A stretch of DNA of 55,661 bases from Thermodesulfovibrionales bacterium (GCA_026417875.1 JAOACK010000001.1:33673-89333); one strand, 5' to 3'. Positions 42,226 to 51,502 are shown, counted from the first letter of the stretch. Numbers and translations: made by a program. Notes: a model not told the origin generated them from the letters alone.

Positions 42226-43061
42226 CTCTCTTCCACCGTACAGAGTGATTTTTCCCTCAAACCACCGATAAGATTTCTTATAAAAAACTGAAGACCTCCC
42301 TTTATCCGTACCTCTTCTTCAAGAAGCTTCTCTGCTATCTCCATAACAGCCTTTGTTGCTGGAGAACCTGGATAGAGATCTGCAAAGGAACGCTGCACCA
42401 TCACTGATTTCTTCACTGCATCATCAAGTGGTATATAGCCGAGATAATTCAAGGATATATTGAGAAATCTCTCGGCTGCGAGTGATAATCTATCAAAAAT
42501 CTCAAGGGCTTCCTCTTTGTCTTTTGCTGAATTTACTATGATATGAAAATCCTTTTCCTGATATCTTGTGAAGAGCACCTTAATTATTGCATAGGCATCG
42601 GTAATTGCGGTGGGTTCAGGAGAGGTTATAACAACTATTTCCTCAGAAGAGGTACAGAAAAAGGCAACATTCTCAGATATCCCTGCAGGTGTATCAATCA
42701 GGAGCACATCAACCTTTCCATCATATGAGTCAAAGCTCTCCATTATCTTCAATCTCTGGAACTCATTAAGGGCTGTAAGCTCCTGGATGCCAGAACCTGC
42801 TGGAATTATCTTCACTCCAAAAGGTCCATCTATTATGATCTCACTGAGTGTCTTCTCTCCCCTCAGGAGATGCTGAATATTGTACTTCGGTGCCAGGTGA
42901 AGCAGGACATCTATATTACTCAAACCGAGATCTGCATCAAATATCATTACATCCCTTCCGAGTCTTCTCATGGCAATTGCAAGAGCTGCAACAATATTTG
43001 TTTTTCCCACACCACCCTTTCCACTCGTGATTGATATAGTCTTTACAGCCCTTTCAGACAT
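42222..43061 (-). CDS. flhG: MinD-like ATPase FlhG (FleN)
   Basis: 279 residues. Deviant Walker A SGKGGVGKT (13-21), switch VMIFDADLGLSNIDVLL (about 38-54), and VLLIDTPAGISENV (about 99-112). It sets flagellum number together with FlhF and, in many species, restrains the master sigma-54 activator. Overlaps flhF by 8 bases and fliA by 4 bases. Confidence 0.93.
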   Translation of the reverse strand: MSERAVKTISITSGKGGVGKTNIVAALAIAMRRLGRDVMIFDADLGLSNIDVLLHLAPKYNIQHLLRGEKTLSEIIIDGPFGVKIIPAGSGIQELTALNEFQRLKIMESFDSYDGKVDVLLIDTPAGISENVAFFCTSSEEIVVITSPEPTAITDAYAIIKVLFTRYQEKDFHIIVNSAKDKEEALEIFDRLSLAAERFLNISLNYLGYIPLDDAVKKSVMVQRSFADLYPGSPATKAVMEIAEKLLEEEVRIKGGLQFFIRNLIGGLREKSLCTVEER

Positions 43062-44148
43062 TAACCACCTCCTTACAAAAATAACCCTTTCTGAGAAAAA
43101 GTGAAGCGAGTTCCCGCTGGTCAGGAAATTTTATGTCGTCAGGTACAGTCTGACCGGTTGTTATGTACGCAACAGGCTTCTGGTAGGTAAGGTAAATATT
43201 GTAAAGATGTCCGAATCTTACCGCCTCATCTACCTTAGTAAAGGCAATGCAATTTATGGGAAGTTCTCTGTAATGATTATAAGCCTCTATCATCGAGCTT
43301 TCATCAGAGTTTGAGCTTATGAGAAGATGAAGCTCAAGGCTGAAATCTCCGGGAAGATTCTTTAGTTCTGTTATGATAGATGAAAGCTGAGATATATATC
43401 TTCTGTCTGATGGACTCCTTCCGGTAGTATCTATAAGCACAGTATCTCTAGAAGAGAATTTTTCAAGACCCTCCTTTAATTCCTCTACTCCTGAGACTAC
43501 AAGAAGGGGTATACCCATGATCCTTGAATAGATTCTTATCTGCTCCATTGCACCTATTCTGTAAGTATCGAGAGAAAGCAGTGCAGCCTTCTGTCCCTGA
43601 CTTATTGCAATCCAGGCAAGTTTTGCAATTGTTGTGGTCTTGCCAGCACCGGTTGGACCGATGAGCATTATTGCCCTTCTATTAAAAACAGTCCTCTTTA
43701 TCTTTAAGTCCATAGATATCTGTCTTAAAAGTTCTTCCTTTGTACTGACCCTGTTGCAGAGCCTCAGAGAGAATTCATCCCTTATAGCCCTCTCTCTGAG
43801 ATAATTAAATATCTCTCTCTTCTTTTCCGGCAAAGTTAGTTCATATCCATATCTTTTAAGTTCATTGATTGAATCTTTGAGATATGCTATCTCTGAAAGG
43901 AGTTGTCTTATCTCTGACGCCTCTGGTTCTAGAGAATTGTTAAGATCTGGCTTTTTATTTATCTGTGATGAAAAATTTTTATAATTCTCTGAAGGATCAT
44001 CGTAGTCAATTGCTGCCACCACCTCTACGGAGGGTATTATACCCTTCTTTTCCTCTGTACTAAGTACCACTGCATCCTCACCGAGCTCTTTCTTTACAAG
44101 TTCAAGAGCTTCTGAAAAACTCTTTGCCCGGAATCTCTTAATCTTCAT
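43054..44148 (-). CDS. flhF: SRP-type GTPase FlhF
   Basis: 364 residues. N-terminal basic region with MKIKRFRAKSFSEALELVK, a middle linker, then the SRP GTPase: G1 GPTGAGKTTT (164-173), G2/G3 LLSLDTYRIGAMEQ, DTTGRSPSD, and G4 AFTKVDEAVRFG. It marks the cell pole for flagellum placement. With flhG next to it, polar flagella are likely. Overlaps flhA by 11 bases. Confidence 0.95.
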   Translation of the reverse strand: MKIKRFRAKSFSEALELVKKELGEDAVVLSTEEKKGIIPSVEVVAAIDYDDPSENYKNFSSQINKKPDLNNSLEPEASEIRQLLSEIAYLKDSINELKRYGYELTLPEKKREIFNYLRERAIRDEFSLRLCNRVSTKEELLRQISMDLKIKRTVFNRRAIMLIGPTGAGKTTTIAKLAWIAISQGQKAALLSLDTYRIGAMEQIRIYSRIMGIPLLVVSGVEELKEGLEKFSSRDTVLIDTTGRSPSDRRYISQLSSIITELKNLPGDFSLELHLLISSNSDESSMIEAYNHYRELPINCIAFTKVDEAVRFGHLYNIYLTYQKPVAYITTGQTVPDDIKFPDQRELASLFLRKGYFCKEVVNV

Positions 44149-46162
44149 ATCTCACCACCCCCGCTGTATATATTCTTACTGAAGGTAAAATCTCGGCTGT
44201 GGAAAGAATCATCAGTGAAGGAATAATCCTCTCAATCAGTTTCCTCAGAAATCTCCTGATATAAGGTGAGGTGATTATAACAGGCTGAAAACCCTTTAAG
44301 TTCTCTCCTGCAGATTTTATGGCATTCTCTATGGCTCTCAGGAGCCTTCCCAGATCATCTGGAGATATATGACCGCCTGAATCAATTGCCTCTTTAAGCT
44401 TTAACTCCCACCTCGGATCAAGGGTCAGGGCATGGATAAAGCCATCCCTGGCAAAATTCTTTGTAATATATCTTGAAAGCGACTGTCTCACATACTCTGT
44501 AAGAAGCTCAACATCTTTTGTCTGTTGTGCATGATCGAGGAGTGTTTCAAGGATTGTAACCATATCATTAATGGGAATTCTCTCTTTAAGAAGATTCTGG
44601 AGAACCCGCTGAACTCCGCCAAGTGTCATACTAGCTGGTATTAGTTCATCAACCAGTCTTGGATAATTCCTGGATACACTGTTTAGTATATTCTGAACCT
44701 CACTTCTTGTTAGTAGTTCCCATGAATGGTTTTTAATAAGCTCTGTTATATGGGTAACTATGACGGTTGGAATATCAACCACCATATAACCCTTCATGCG
44801 TGCTTCCTCAACTTCCTGCTCTTCAATCCAGTAAGCAGGAATTCCAAAGGCAGGCTCTTTTGTCGGAATACCCCTGAGTCTCTCTGTGTTTTCAGCAGAT
44901 ACAGCAAGAAAATGGCCAGGTATAATCTCTGCTCTACCAACCTCTATACCCCTTATGTAAAAAGAATACTCATGGGGCCTGAGCTGAAGATTATCCTTTA
45001 TGTGAATAGAAGGGATAACAAAGCCAAGTTCCTGCGCAAGCTGTCTTCTCATTGCCTTTATCTTTCCAAGTAAAGGTGCCTCTCCATCAACAAGGCTCAC
45101 AAGTCCATATCCTATCTCAAAGGTCATAGGTTCTATTTCTATAAAAGATTCGGGGGGTATCTCTTTTGGAGCCTGCTCCACTCTCACCTCCTGTTCAGGT
45201 GGTTTTGTAACCACATAGGCAAGAGCACCTGTTGCAACAGAGAGCATGAAGAAAGGAAGATGGGGGAGCCCAGGGATTATTCCGAATATAAATAAAAGCG
45301 CAGAGGCAGTCCAGAGCGCCCTTGAACTCATGAAAAGCTGAGACACTATGCTTTTACCTAGGTCTGTCTCTGTGCCTGCCCTGCTTATCACAATACCTGC
45401 TGCTGTAGATACAAGAAGGGCTGGTATCTGGGCAACTAATCCATCACCTATCGTTAGTATGGTATAGGTTCTGAGAGCCTCACTTAGAGGAAGGCCCTGC
45501 TGGAGAACACCTATAAGAAGTCCTCCTATTATATTTATTCCTGTTATGATGAGACCAGCAATTGCATCTCCCCTTACAAATTTACTTGCACCATCCATTG
45601 CGCCGTAGAAATCTGCTTCCTGAGCAATGAGAGCCCTCCTTTTTCTTGCCTCTGCATCATCAATAATTCCTGCATTAAGGTCAGCATCTATAGCCATCTG
45701 TTTGCCAGGCATTGCATCAAGGGTAAATCTTGCTGCAACCTCTGCAATCCTTCCAGAACCCTTTGTTATAACCACAAAGTTAATGATCACCAGTATGAGG
45801 AATACTATCATTCCTACAGCATAGTTGCCAGCAACAACAAAATTTCCAAAGGATTTTATAACTTCACCTGCTGCCTGCGGACCTTCATGACCTCTAAGAA
45901 GAATCAATCTGGTTGATGCAATATTAAGGGCAAGTCTATAAAGGGTAGCAACAAGAAGAATGGTCGGAAAGGCAGAAAAATCAAGGGGCTTTTTAATAAA
46001 TATACTTGTTACTATGATTACTATAGAAAGGGAGATTGAAAGTGTAAGGAGAAGATCGAGCATCAAAGGAGGCACAGGAAGGATCATCACTCCTATAATA
46101 CCCACAATAGCAGTAACGATTACTATGTCAGAACGTCTGTTCAGAAAATCTACTGCGGTCAT
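44138..46162 (-). CDS. flhA: Flagellar export gate protein FlhA
   Basis: 674 residues, near the family norm. N-terminal half has eight membrane segments with the conserved FHIPEP loop (here KGSGRIAEVAARFTLDAMPG then DADLNAG). The C-terminal half is the cytosolic domain that forms the nonameric ring and docks export chaperones, with SRNYPRLVDELIP and LGGVQRVLQNLL. It is the main ion-driven engine of the export gate. Four-base overlap with flhB. Confidence 0.96.
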   Translation of the reverse strand: MTAVDFLNRRSDIVIVTAIVGIIGVMILPVPPLMLDLLLTLSISLSIVIIVTSIFIKKPLDFSAFPTILLVATLYRLALNIASTRLILLRGHEGPQAAGEVIKSFGNFVVAGNYAVGMIVFLILVIINFVVITKGSGRIAEVAARFTLDAMPGKQMAIDADLNAGIIDDAEARKRRALIAQEADFYGAMDGASKFVRGDAIAGLIITGINIIGGLLIGVLQQGLPLSEALRTYTILTIGDGLVAQIPALLVSTAAGIVISRAGTETDLGKSIVSQLFMSSRALWTASALLFIFGIIPGLPHLPFFMLSVATGALAYVVTKPPEQEVRVEQAPKEIPPESFIEIEPMTFEIGYGLVSLVDGEAPLLGKIKAMRRQLAQELGFVIPSIHIKDNLQLRPHEYSFYIRGIEVGRAEIIPGHFLAVSAENTERLRGIPTKEPAFGIPAYWIEEQEVEEARMKGYMVVDIPTVIVTHITELIKNHSWELLTRSEVQNILNSVSRNYPRLVDELIPASMTLGGVQRVLQNLLKERIPINDMVTILETLLDHAQQTKDVELLTEYVRQSLSRYITKNFARDGFIHALTLDPRWELKLKEAIDSGGHISPDDLGRLLRAIENAIKSAGENLKGFQPVIITSPYIRRFLRKLIERIIPSLMILSTAEILPSVRIYTAGVVRYED

Positions 46163-47190
46163 GATACACCTCTCAATCTGTATACATAGGCAATTATCCT
46201 TGCCACTGCCCTGTAAAGTTCTTCAGGAATATAGGAATCAAGCTTTACCTTAAAGAGTGCTCTTGCAATTGCCCTGTCTTCGTAGATGGGAACTCCGTGG
46301 GTTCTTGCAATCTCCTTTATCTTCTCTGCTAGAAAATCTGCTCCCTTTGCAATGACCTTTGGAGCTGCCATCTCTTTCTTATACAGCAGGGCAACAGCAA
46401 TATGGGTGGGATTTGTAACAACCACAGTTGCTTTTGGAACTTCCTGAAGCATCCTTTTCCTTGCAAGCTCCCTCTGTATGCTCCTGATTCTTGCCTTTAT
46501 CAGGGGATCACCTTCTGTTTCTCTAAACTCCTCTTTAAGTTCCTGTCTCGTCATTCTTAGAGATCTTTCAAATCTAAATCTCTCATAGATATAATCAATA
46601 AAAGAAAGACTCAAAAAAGTAATGAATATTGTCAGTGTTGATTTTTTTATTATCATAAGACTGCTTCTCTCAATATCTTCAAAATACATGGCAGGCATCC
46701 TTGAAATTTCCGGAAGGTATTTCCTTAGTACAAGATAAATAACAAATCCTCCTATAAGAAATTTAGCTAATCCCTTCAGAAACTCAAAGATTCCTGTCAT
46801 GGAAAAAAGCCTCTTGAATCCCCCTAAGGGATTTATCCTCTCCATATCAATCTCTACTGACTTCAGGACAAAGCCTCCCTGCATAAAACCTGAAAGAAGC
46901 ACCATTGAGAAGCTAACAATAAGAAGGGGCATAATATACAGGAATAACTCGCTACCTGTTTTTCTTATAACCTCAAGAGGCTCTGTTCCGTACTGCAAAC
47001 TTAATCCTCCCCTTAAAAGGTCAGACACCCCTGCCATCAGCTTTTCTCCTGAAACAAAAAAACCCAGTAGGATTGCTCCAGAGGCAGCCATTGATACAAG
47101 TTCCCTGCTACGAGCAACCTGGCCTTTCTCTTTTGCCCTCTGTCTTTTTCTAGGTGTGGCTTCCTGAGTTCTTTCTTCAAAGTCAGGCAT
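46159..47190 (-). CDS. flhB: Flagellar export switch protein FlhB
   Basis: 343 residues. Four membrane segments (about 30-205), then the cytosolic domain with the self-cleavage site N260-P261-T262-H263. The start TPRKRQRAKEKGQVARS is typical. It switches export from rod/hook to filament proteins once the hook reaches length, guided by FliK. Overlaps fliR by 1 base. Confidence 0.96.
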   Translation of the reverse strand: MPDFEERTQEATPRKRQRAKEKGQVARSRELVSMAASGAILLGFFVSGEKLMAGVSDLLRGGLSLQYGTEPLEVIRKTGSELFLYIMPLLIVSFSMVLLSGFMQGGFVLKSVEIDMERINPLGGFKRLFSMTGIFEFLKGLAKFLIGGFVIYLVLRKYLPEISRMPAMYFEDIERSSLMIIKKSTLTIFITFLSLSFIDYIYERFRFERSLRMTRQELKEEFRETEGDPLIKARIRSIQRELARKRMLQEVPKATVVVTNPTHIAVALLYKKEMAAPKVIAKGADFLAEKIKEIARTHGVPIYEDRAIARALFKVKLDSYIPEELYRAVARIIAYVYRLRGVS

Positions 47191-47942
47191 TATCTCCTCA
47201 TCAAATAAAGGGATTTCATTAATTCTTCTTTCATTGCATCAAAGGATGTGTTGTAAAAATATATATAAGCAGGCAGAGATACAAGCATTACAAAAAGGCC
47301 CAGACCTATATAAAATGGATAGGCTACAAAAAATACATTCATCTGTGGAACAGCCCTTGAGATAAATCCCATAACAATATTCACAGCAAACATAACGACA
47401 ACAACTCCAGATGCCATCTTAAGAGCTGTAGTAATAATTGTGCCTCCATAGGGGATGAGTTCCTTCACAATATCTCCTGAATAAAGTCTTCCGGGCGGAA
47501 CGATCTCATAACTTTTTACAAATATATAAATGATGTCTCTGTAAATACCGGAGGTAAAAAATATAAAAAGGGATAGAATCCAGAAGAGCCTTGATATCTC
47601 TGTGGAATGTCCGGCCTCTGGATCGAAAATTGTTGCCATTGAAAGACCTACTGTATTGCTTATTACCTGCCCGGCAATTTCAGCTACCAAGAATACCGTC
47701 CTTGCGATTATTCCCAGAACCATACCTGCCAAAAACTCTGAGATCATGAGTAAAGGTATATCGCCCTGAGATATCTTTATATCCATTACAGGAGTCAGCA
47801 GAAATGAAAAGCTAATAATAAAAGCTATCCTGAAGGTAGCCGGTACATTTCTGCTTCCAAAGACAGGAAGCAGGGTCATCGCGATACCTGCTCTCACAAA
47901 TATCAACAAAAAATCAATTATCTCCTCAGTCCTTATCTCCAT
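47190..47942 (-). CDS. fliR: Flagellar export protein FliR
   Basis: 250 residues, mostly membrane segments (six). Typical GSRNVPATFRIAFIISFSF (about 25-43) and the SNTVGLSMATIFDPEAGH stretch (about 95-112). Forms the export pore with FliP and FliQ. Abuts fliQ with no gap and flhB with a 1-base overlap. Confidence 0.94.
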   Translation of the reverse strand: MEIRTEEIIDFLLIFVRAGIAMTLLPVFGSRNVPATFRIAFIISFSFLLTPVMDIKISQGDIPLLMISEFLAGMVLGIIARTVFLVAEIAGQVISNTVGLSMATIFDPEAGHSTEISRLFWILSLFIFFTSGIYRDIIYIFVKSYEIVPPGRLYSGDIVKELIPYGGTIITTALKMASGVVVVMFAVNIVMGFISRAVPQMNVFFVAYPFYIGLGLFVMLVSLPAYIYFYNTSFDAMKEELMKSLYLMRR

Positions 47943-48212
47943 CTACTTCACCATAAGAGGGATCTTATCCATTAGACTTACAGTAAAAGAAATAAGTATC
48001 CTAGCCATCCAGGGTATCAATAAAAAAATACAGATAAATACAGCAACTATCTTCGGCACAAAGACAAGTGTAAATTCCTGTATCTGAGTGACTGCCTGGA
48101 AGAGACTCACAAGAAGACCCACTATAAGACTCACCATAAGTACCGGACCTGATACCATGAGAAGAGTCTTCAGAACCTCACCTGCTATGTCCCTTACAAG
48201 CTCCACGGTCAT
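47943..48212 (-). CDS. fliQ: Flagellar export protein FliQ
   Basis: 89 residues from the ATG in the ATGA overlap with the fliP stop; an upstream in-frame ATG inside fliP is rejected. Two membrane segments, with VGLLVSLFQAVTQIQEFTL and FVPKIVAVF typical of FliQ. Part of the FliPQR pore. Confidence 0.95.
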   Translation of the reverse strand: MTVELVRDIAGEVLKTLLMVSGPVLMVSLIVGLLVSLFQAVTQIQEFTLVFVPKIVAVFICIFLLIPWMARILISFTVSLMDKIPLMVK

Positions 48213-48841
48213 TGAAAACTCCTTACAAGTGAACCCGCAATAAGATTCCATCCATCAACCATAACAAAGAGCAAAAGCTTAAAGGGCATAGATACAAGCA
48301 CTGGCGGAAGCATCATCATACCCATGGAAAGAAGAATACTGCTCACAACCATATCTATAACAAGAAAGGGCAGATAAATGAGAAACCCTATCTTGAAGGC
48401 AGTGCTGAGCTCACTTATAACAAATGCAGGAACAACTATCCTTAGGGACAATTCCTCAGGCCTTGAGGGAATCTCCTGTTTTGATAGCTTCACAAAGAGG
48501 GCAAGGTCTTTCTCTCTGGTCTGCCTTAGCATAAAGGCCTTTATGTCTGGTTCTGCCTTTTTTAAGGCCTGGTCAATTGATATTTCCTTTTTAATATAGG
48601 GCATTAAGGCATTTCTGGTGACGCTATCCAGGGTTGGACCCATTATGTAAAAAGTAAGGAATAATGATATGCCTATGATTACAGAGTTTGGTGGAAGATT
48701 GGGACTTCCAAGTGCCTGCCTTAAGATACTCATAACAACCACTATCCTTGTAAAGGATGTAAAGCTCACAAGTATAGAAGGAAGGAGTGATAGCGCTCCT
48801 ACCAGAAAAAATACCTCTATTGCTGGATCAGTTATCTTCAT
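48209..48841 (-). CDS. fliP: Flagellar export protein FliP
   Basis: 210 residues, lacking a long cleavable signal. Typical FTRIVVVMSILRQALGSPN (about 30-48), PPNSVIIGISLFLTFYIM and the C-terminal GMMMLPPVLVSMPFKLLLFV. Core of the FliPQR pore. It overlaps fliO by 14 bases. Confidence 0.95.
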   Translation of the reverse strand: MKITDPAIEVFFLVGALSLLPSILVSFTSFTRIVVVMSILRQALGSPNLPPNSVIIGISLFLTFYIMGPTLDSVTRNALMPYIKKEISIDQALKKAEPDIKAFMLRQTREKDLALFVKLSKQEIPSRPEELSLRIVVPAFVISELSTAFKIGFLIYLPFLVIDMVVSSILLSMGMMMLPPVLVSMPFKLLLFVMVDGWNLIAGSLVRSFQ

Positions 48842-49223
48842 TGAGCCTTTTCCTCATGGCAGATGTTAGAGACCGGAGATCAGAAGTCCGGAACTTGAAT
48901 TCATCCTGAACAGAGAAAGCATCCTTATTCCTTACCTCTGATCTCAGATCATTTACTGCTGATTTATGATTTCTGACCTCTGTATCCGGCATTTTCTTCA
49001 GAATCCTCATATCATTTGGTGTGATACCTATAAAGAGGATCTCTTCTCCAATCTTCATTACTGCTACAGCAACACCTCTCTTTGGATCCAGAACCCTGTA
49101 GGCAATTATATTTATAAGACTTCTTTCTGTCTGCCTTCTCCTGAGTGTAAAACCATAAAAAATAAGTAGAAGCCCTAAAACAGCACCAAAGGCAAAAACC
49201 ATCTGAATATAAGAATCCATCAT
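48828..49223 (-). CDS. fliO: Flagellar biosynthetic protein FliO
   Basis: 131 residues. One N-terminal membrane segment (about 6-27), then a short FliO domain with VAVAVMKIGEEILFIGITPND (split about 52-72), and a polar tail. FliO helps assemble FliP. The family is weakly conserved; position between fliN and fliP supports the call. Overlaps fliN by 4 bases. Confidence 0.85.
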   Translation of the reverse strand: MMDSYIQMVFAFGAVLGLLLIFYGFTLRRRQTERSLINIIAYRVLDPKRGVAVAVMKIGEEILFIGITPNDMRILKKMPDTEVRNHKSAVNDLRSEVRNKDAFSVQDEFKFRTSDLRSLTSAMRKRLNEDN

Positions 49224-49516
49224 CTTAACTGTTTAATCCTGTCCTGGGGACTTATGACCTCTGTAAGCCTTATGCCGAATTTTTCATTAACAACCACAAC
49301 CTCACCTCTTGCCACAAGCCTGTTATTCACAAGTATCTCAAGGGGCTCTCCAGCAAGCTTGTCGAGCTCAAGTATAGAACCCTGCCCGAGCTGTAGAAGA
49401 TCTCTTATAAGCATCCTTGCCCTTCCGAGCTCAACAGTAACCTCAAGAGGTATGTCAAGAAGAAAATCCAGATCCCGGTGCGAAACCTTTGATTCTGTAA
49501 TTGTTTTTTCTGCCAT
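49220..49516 (-). CDS. fliN: Flagellar motor switch protein FliN
   Basis: 98 residues: a single SpoA domain with LDIPLEVTVELGRARM (about 16-31), LQLGQGSILELDKLAGEP and VARGEVVVVNEKFGIRL. Forms the bottom of the C-ring and binds FliH. It has almost no N-terminal extension, unlike enteric FliN. Follows fliM by 12 bases. Confidence 0.94.
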   Translation of the reverse strand: MAEKTITESKVSHRDLDFLLDIPLEVTVELGRARMLIRDLLQLGQGSILELDKLAGEPLEILVNNRLVARGEVVVVNEKFGIRLTEVISPQDRIKQLR

Positions 49517-49528
49517 CTTTCCTCCTCT

Positions 49529-50479
49529 TTAACATAAAGCAGTTATCTTTACAGCCTGATTTCCCCTGCTGTTACCAGGAACGCCTTTAAATTTCCTGAT
49601 ACCTTCAATCCTTAATAGTAGTTCATCATTTACACCCACACCAAGAGCTATTACATCTCCTGGCTTGAGGTTAAGGATTTCTCCAAAGGTAAATTCCAGT
49701 CTTGCAAGTTCTGCAATCACCTCAATTTCTGAATCAAGGATTGCTTCCCTCAAAACACTTATCCACTCATCATCCTTTATCTCTGGACTCTTTTTCACGA
49801 GCTGCTCAGAAAAGGGCTCAATAACCGAAAAAGGAATGGCAAAGAATGCTTTACCTGAGAACTCATCAACATTTATCTGAAACTCTGCCTTAATGATCAA
49901 TTCAGATGTAGTGGCAATTCCTGTTGACTCAAGATTTATATCAGAGCCGACCAACTCAGGATTCAATACAAAAAGGTCCTTCCATGCGTTTGCAAGGTCA
50001 TTAAGGGCAAGAAGTACTATCCTTTTAATAACCCTTTCCTCTGTAGAGGTAAAATTCCTTGGTTCTATCTTCTGGAGTTTCACTTTATGACTTCCAAAAA
50101 AGAGTTCTACAAGTGCGAAAACCAGGGATGTCTCCATAATAAAGAGACCGTTTCCATTTAATGGATTCAGTTTGATTACATTTACGCTTGAGGGCACCTG
50201 AACCATTTTTACAAATTCACTGAACCTTACATGCTCTGACGGCCTTGTATGAAGATCAAGGGGTTTATAAAGAAGAGTTGAAAGTGAATTCTTAAATAAA
50301 GAACCGAATTTCTGAAAGACCCTGTCAAGCCCTGGTGCACTCTTTAATGGTTTGGGAGAATTAAGAAAGTCATAGGGCTTTACCTCAAAGGCCTTTTTTT
50401 TTGCCTCTGTGCTTATCCTTCCTGTCTGGACACCTTTAAGTAAAGCTTCAACCTCTTCCTGGGAAAGTATCCTGCTCAT
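49529..50479 (-). CDS. fliM: Flagellar motor switch protein FliM
   Basis: 316 residues. N-terminal CheY-P binding motif LSQEEVEALLKG (5-16), the CheC-like middle domain (LVFALVELFFGS, with GSDINLESTG) and a C-terminal SpoA domain (LNLKPGDVIALG). Transmits CheY-P binding to rotor direction, so chemotactic switching is expected. Confidence 0.95.
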   Translation of the reverse strand: MSRILSQEEVEALLKGVQTGRISTEAKKKAFEVKPYDFLNSPKPLKSAPGLDRVFQKFGSLFKNSLSTLLYKPLDLHTRPSEHVRFSEFVKMVQVPSSVNVIKLNPLNGNGLFIMETSLVFALVELFFGSHKVKLQKIEPRNFTSTEERVIKRIVLLALNDLANAWKDLFVLNPELVGSDINLESTGIATTSELIIKAEFQINVDEFSGKAFFAIPFSVIEPFSEQLVKKSPEIKDDEWISVLREAILDSEIEVIAELARLEFTFGEILNLKPGDVIALGVGVNDELLLRIEGIRKFKGVPGNSRGNQAVKITALC

Positions 50480-50486
50480 ACCTGAC

Positions 50487-50954
50487 CTACTGCATCACAA
50501 ATTCCGTAAAATAAATATTCTTGATTACATCCTTTTCCATAATCTGATTTGCCCTGAGTAGTATCTCATCCTTGAGTTGAATCTTACCCTCAGGACTTGA
50601 AATGGACTCAACAGATTTACTGCTTACAAGGGTGATAATGGCATCCCTGAGCTGGGGTATCTTTGACTGGACAAGCTCCCTCTGAGTTTCATCCACAATC
50701 TCCAGCTGCATGGAGACCTTAAGAAACCTTCCCTGTTCAAGAAGATTGAGAACAAAAGGATCAAGGGCAATAAGGGCAGATTTCTGAGCATGCTTCTTGG
50801 TTTCGGTCTCAGAGGGAGCTGATTTTTTGCTGAATAAAAAGAAATAACTTAGTCCGCCAGCTGCAACGAGGGTAAAGATAATAATTAATATAAGAAAACC
50901 TTTCCCCTTTTTCTTAGCATCGTGATGGATTTCGTCATGCCTCTCTTCTGTCAT
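50487..50954 (-). CDS. fliL: Flagellar basal body protein FliL
   Basis: 155 residues from the ATG after AGGAGGTCC; the longer in-frame start would begin at the promoter and is rejected. Short charged start, a membrane segment (about 19-40), then the periplasmic FliL domain with LIALDPFVLNLL and the end IYFTEFVMQ. Supports the stators near the rotor. First gene of the long operon down to 39576. Confidence 0.93.
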   Translation of the reverse strand: MTEERHDEIHHDAKKKGKGFLILIIIFTLVAAGGLSYFFLFSKKSAPSETETKKHAQKSALIALDPFVLNLLEQGRFLKVSMQLEIVDETQRELVQSKIPQLRDAIITLVSSKSVESISSPEGKIQLKDEILLRANQIMEKDVIKNIYFTEFVMQ

Positions 50955-50982
50955 AGGACCTCCTGAATTTTTTAAGAATATA

Positions 50983-50999
50983 ATCAAAAAACATGCCAA
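50983..50999 (-). promoter_or_regulatory. Sigma-54-like promoter of the fliL operon
   Basis: TTGGCATG-N4-TTGAT on the minus strand: GG (50997-50996), 10 bases, then GA (50985-50984) where GC is usual. Expected start near 50972, giving an 18-base leader with the AGGAGG site. The same A5T8A4 tract as near flgF lies upstream at 51019-51035. Confidence 0.5.
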
Positions 51000-51099
51000 G
51001 ATATAAATCTTTGAAATTAAAAATTTTTTTTAAAAGAAAAATTTTTCTGTCAAACAAATGACATAATATCGGTGCTTTTTCAGTTGAAATAAGTATCTC

Positions 51100-51274
51100 A
51101 GCCTGAGCTGGCTATCTCCTGTCCCACCTGGCCTATATTATTGAAGATATCTAAAATCTTCTTCCTGCCTACTTTTTATGTTCTAATGCCTTTTTAATTC
51201 TCCGCTCTTCAACAATCTCATATATTAAGGCTCAAGTATCCTTTATTAACTAAATGTTTAACCCTTTCTTTCAT
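51100..51274 (-). pseudogene. Decayed copy of the coiled-coil gene at 2489-2821
   Basis: Reading leftward from an ATG at 51274, MKERVKHLVNKG matches the start of the intact protein (MRETVKQLVKKV), then stops and frame changes follow. At DNA level, stretches such as CTTCTTCCTGCCT, TTTTTAATTC and GAAGATATC line up in order with 2640-2830, including the sequence just before the start codon, with several small deletions. The downstream repeat region is mostly lost. Not translatable. Confidence 0.7.
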
Positions 51275-51502
51275 AAAAAGTTTCTTTTTTAACTTTTGAT
51301 AAGTTTATAAACCAGGTAAAAAGTGTCCATTCCTCTCGTCCTTTCCCAGTAAATTGGCAGGCTACAGTGCTACAGCCTCTGGAAGGTCTTCTTTAAGAGA
51401 ATTGTATATCTCGATAGTATCAAGCAAAAAAATTACATCATAATTAAATGATGAAACAGGGACACCCCTGCTAAATTATAAAGGTGTCCCTCTAAATTAT
51501 TA
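51275..51502. other. Non-coding spacer with a gene-like remnant
   Basis: No intact gene. On the minus strand about 37 open codons (51362 to about 51472, with NYDVIFLLDTIEIYNSLKED) look like protein but have no start codon and end in a stop, so this is probably a fragment of a lost gene. The 13-base AAAAGTGTCCATT at 51319-51331 also occurs, on the other strand, at 11103-11115. Confidence 0.4.
51458..51491. repeat. Inverted repeat after flgE
   Basis: Perfect 9-base arms AGGGACACC (51458-51466) and GGTGTCCCT (51483-51491) with a 16-base loop, 12 bases beyond the flgE stop. No strong T-run on either side, so it is at best a weak terminator; it may be a remnant of a repetitive element. Confidence 0.45.
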
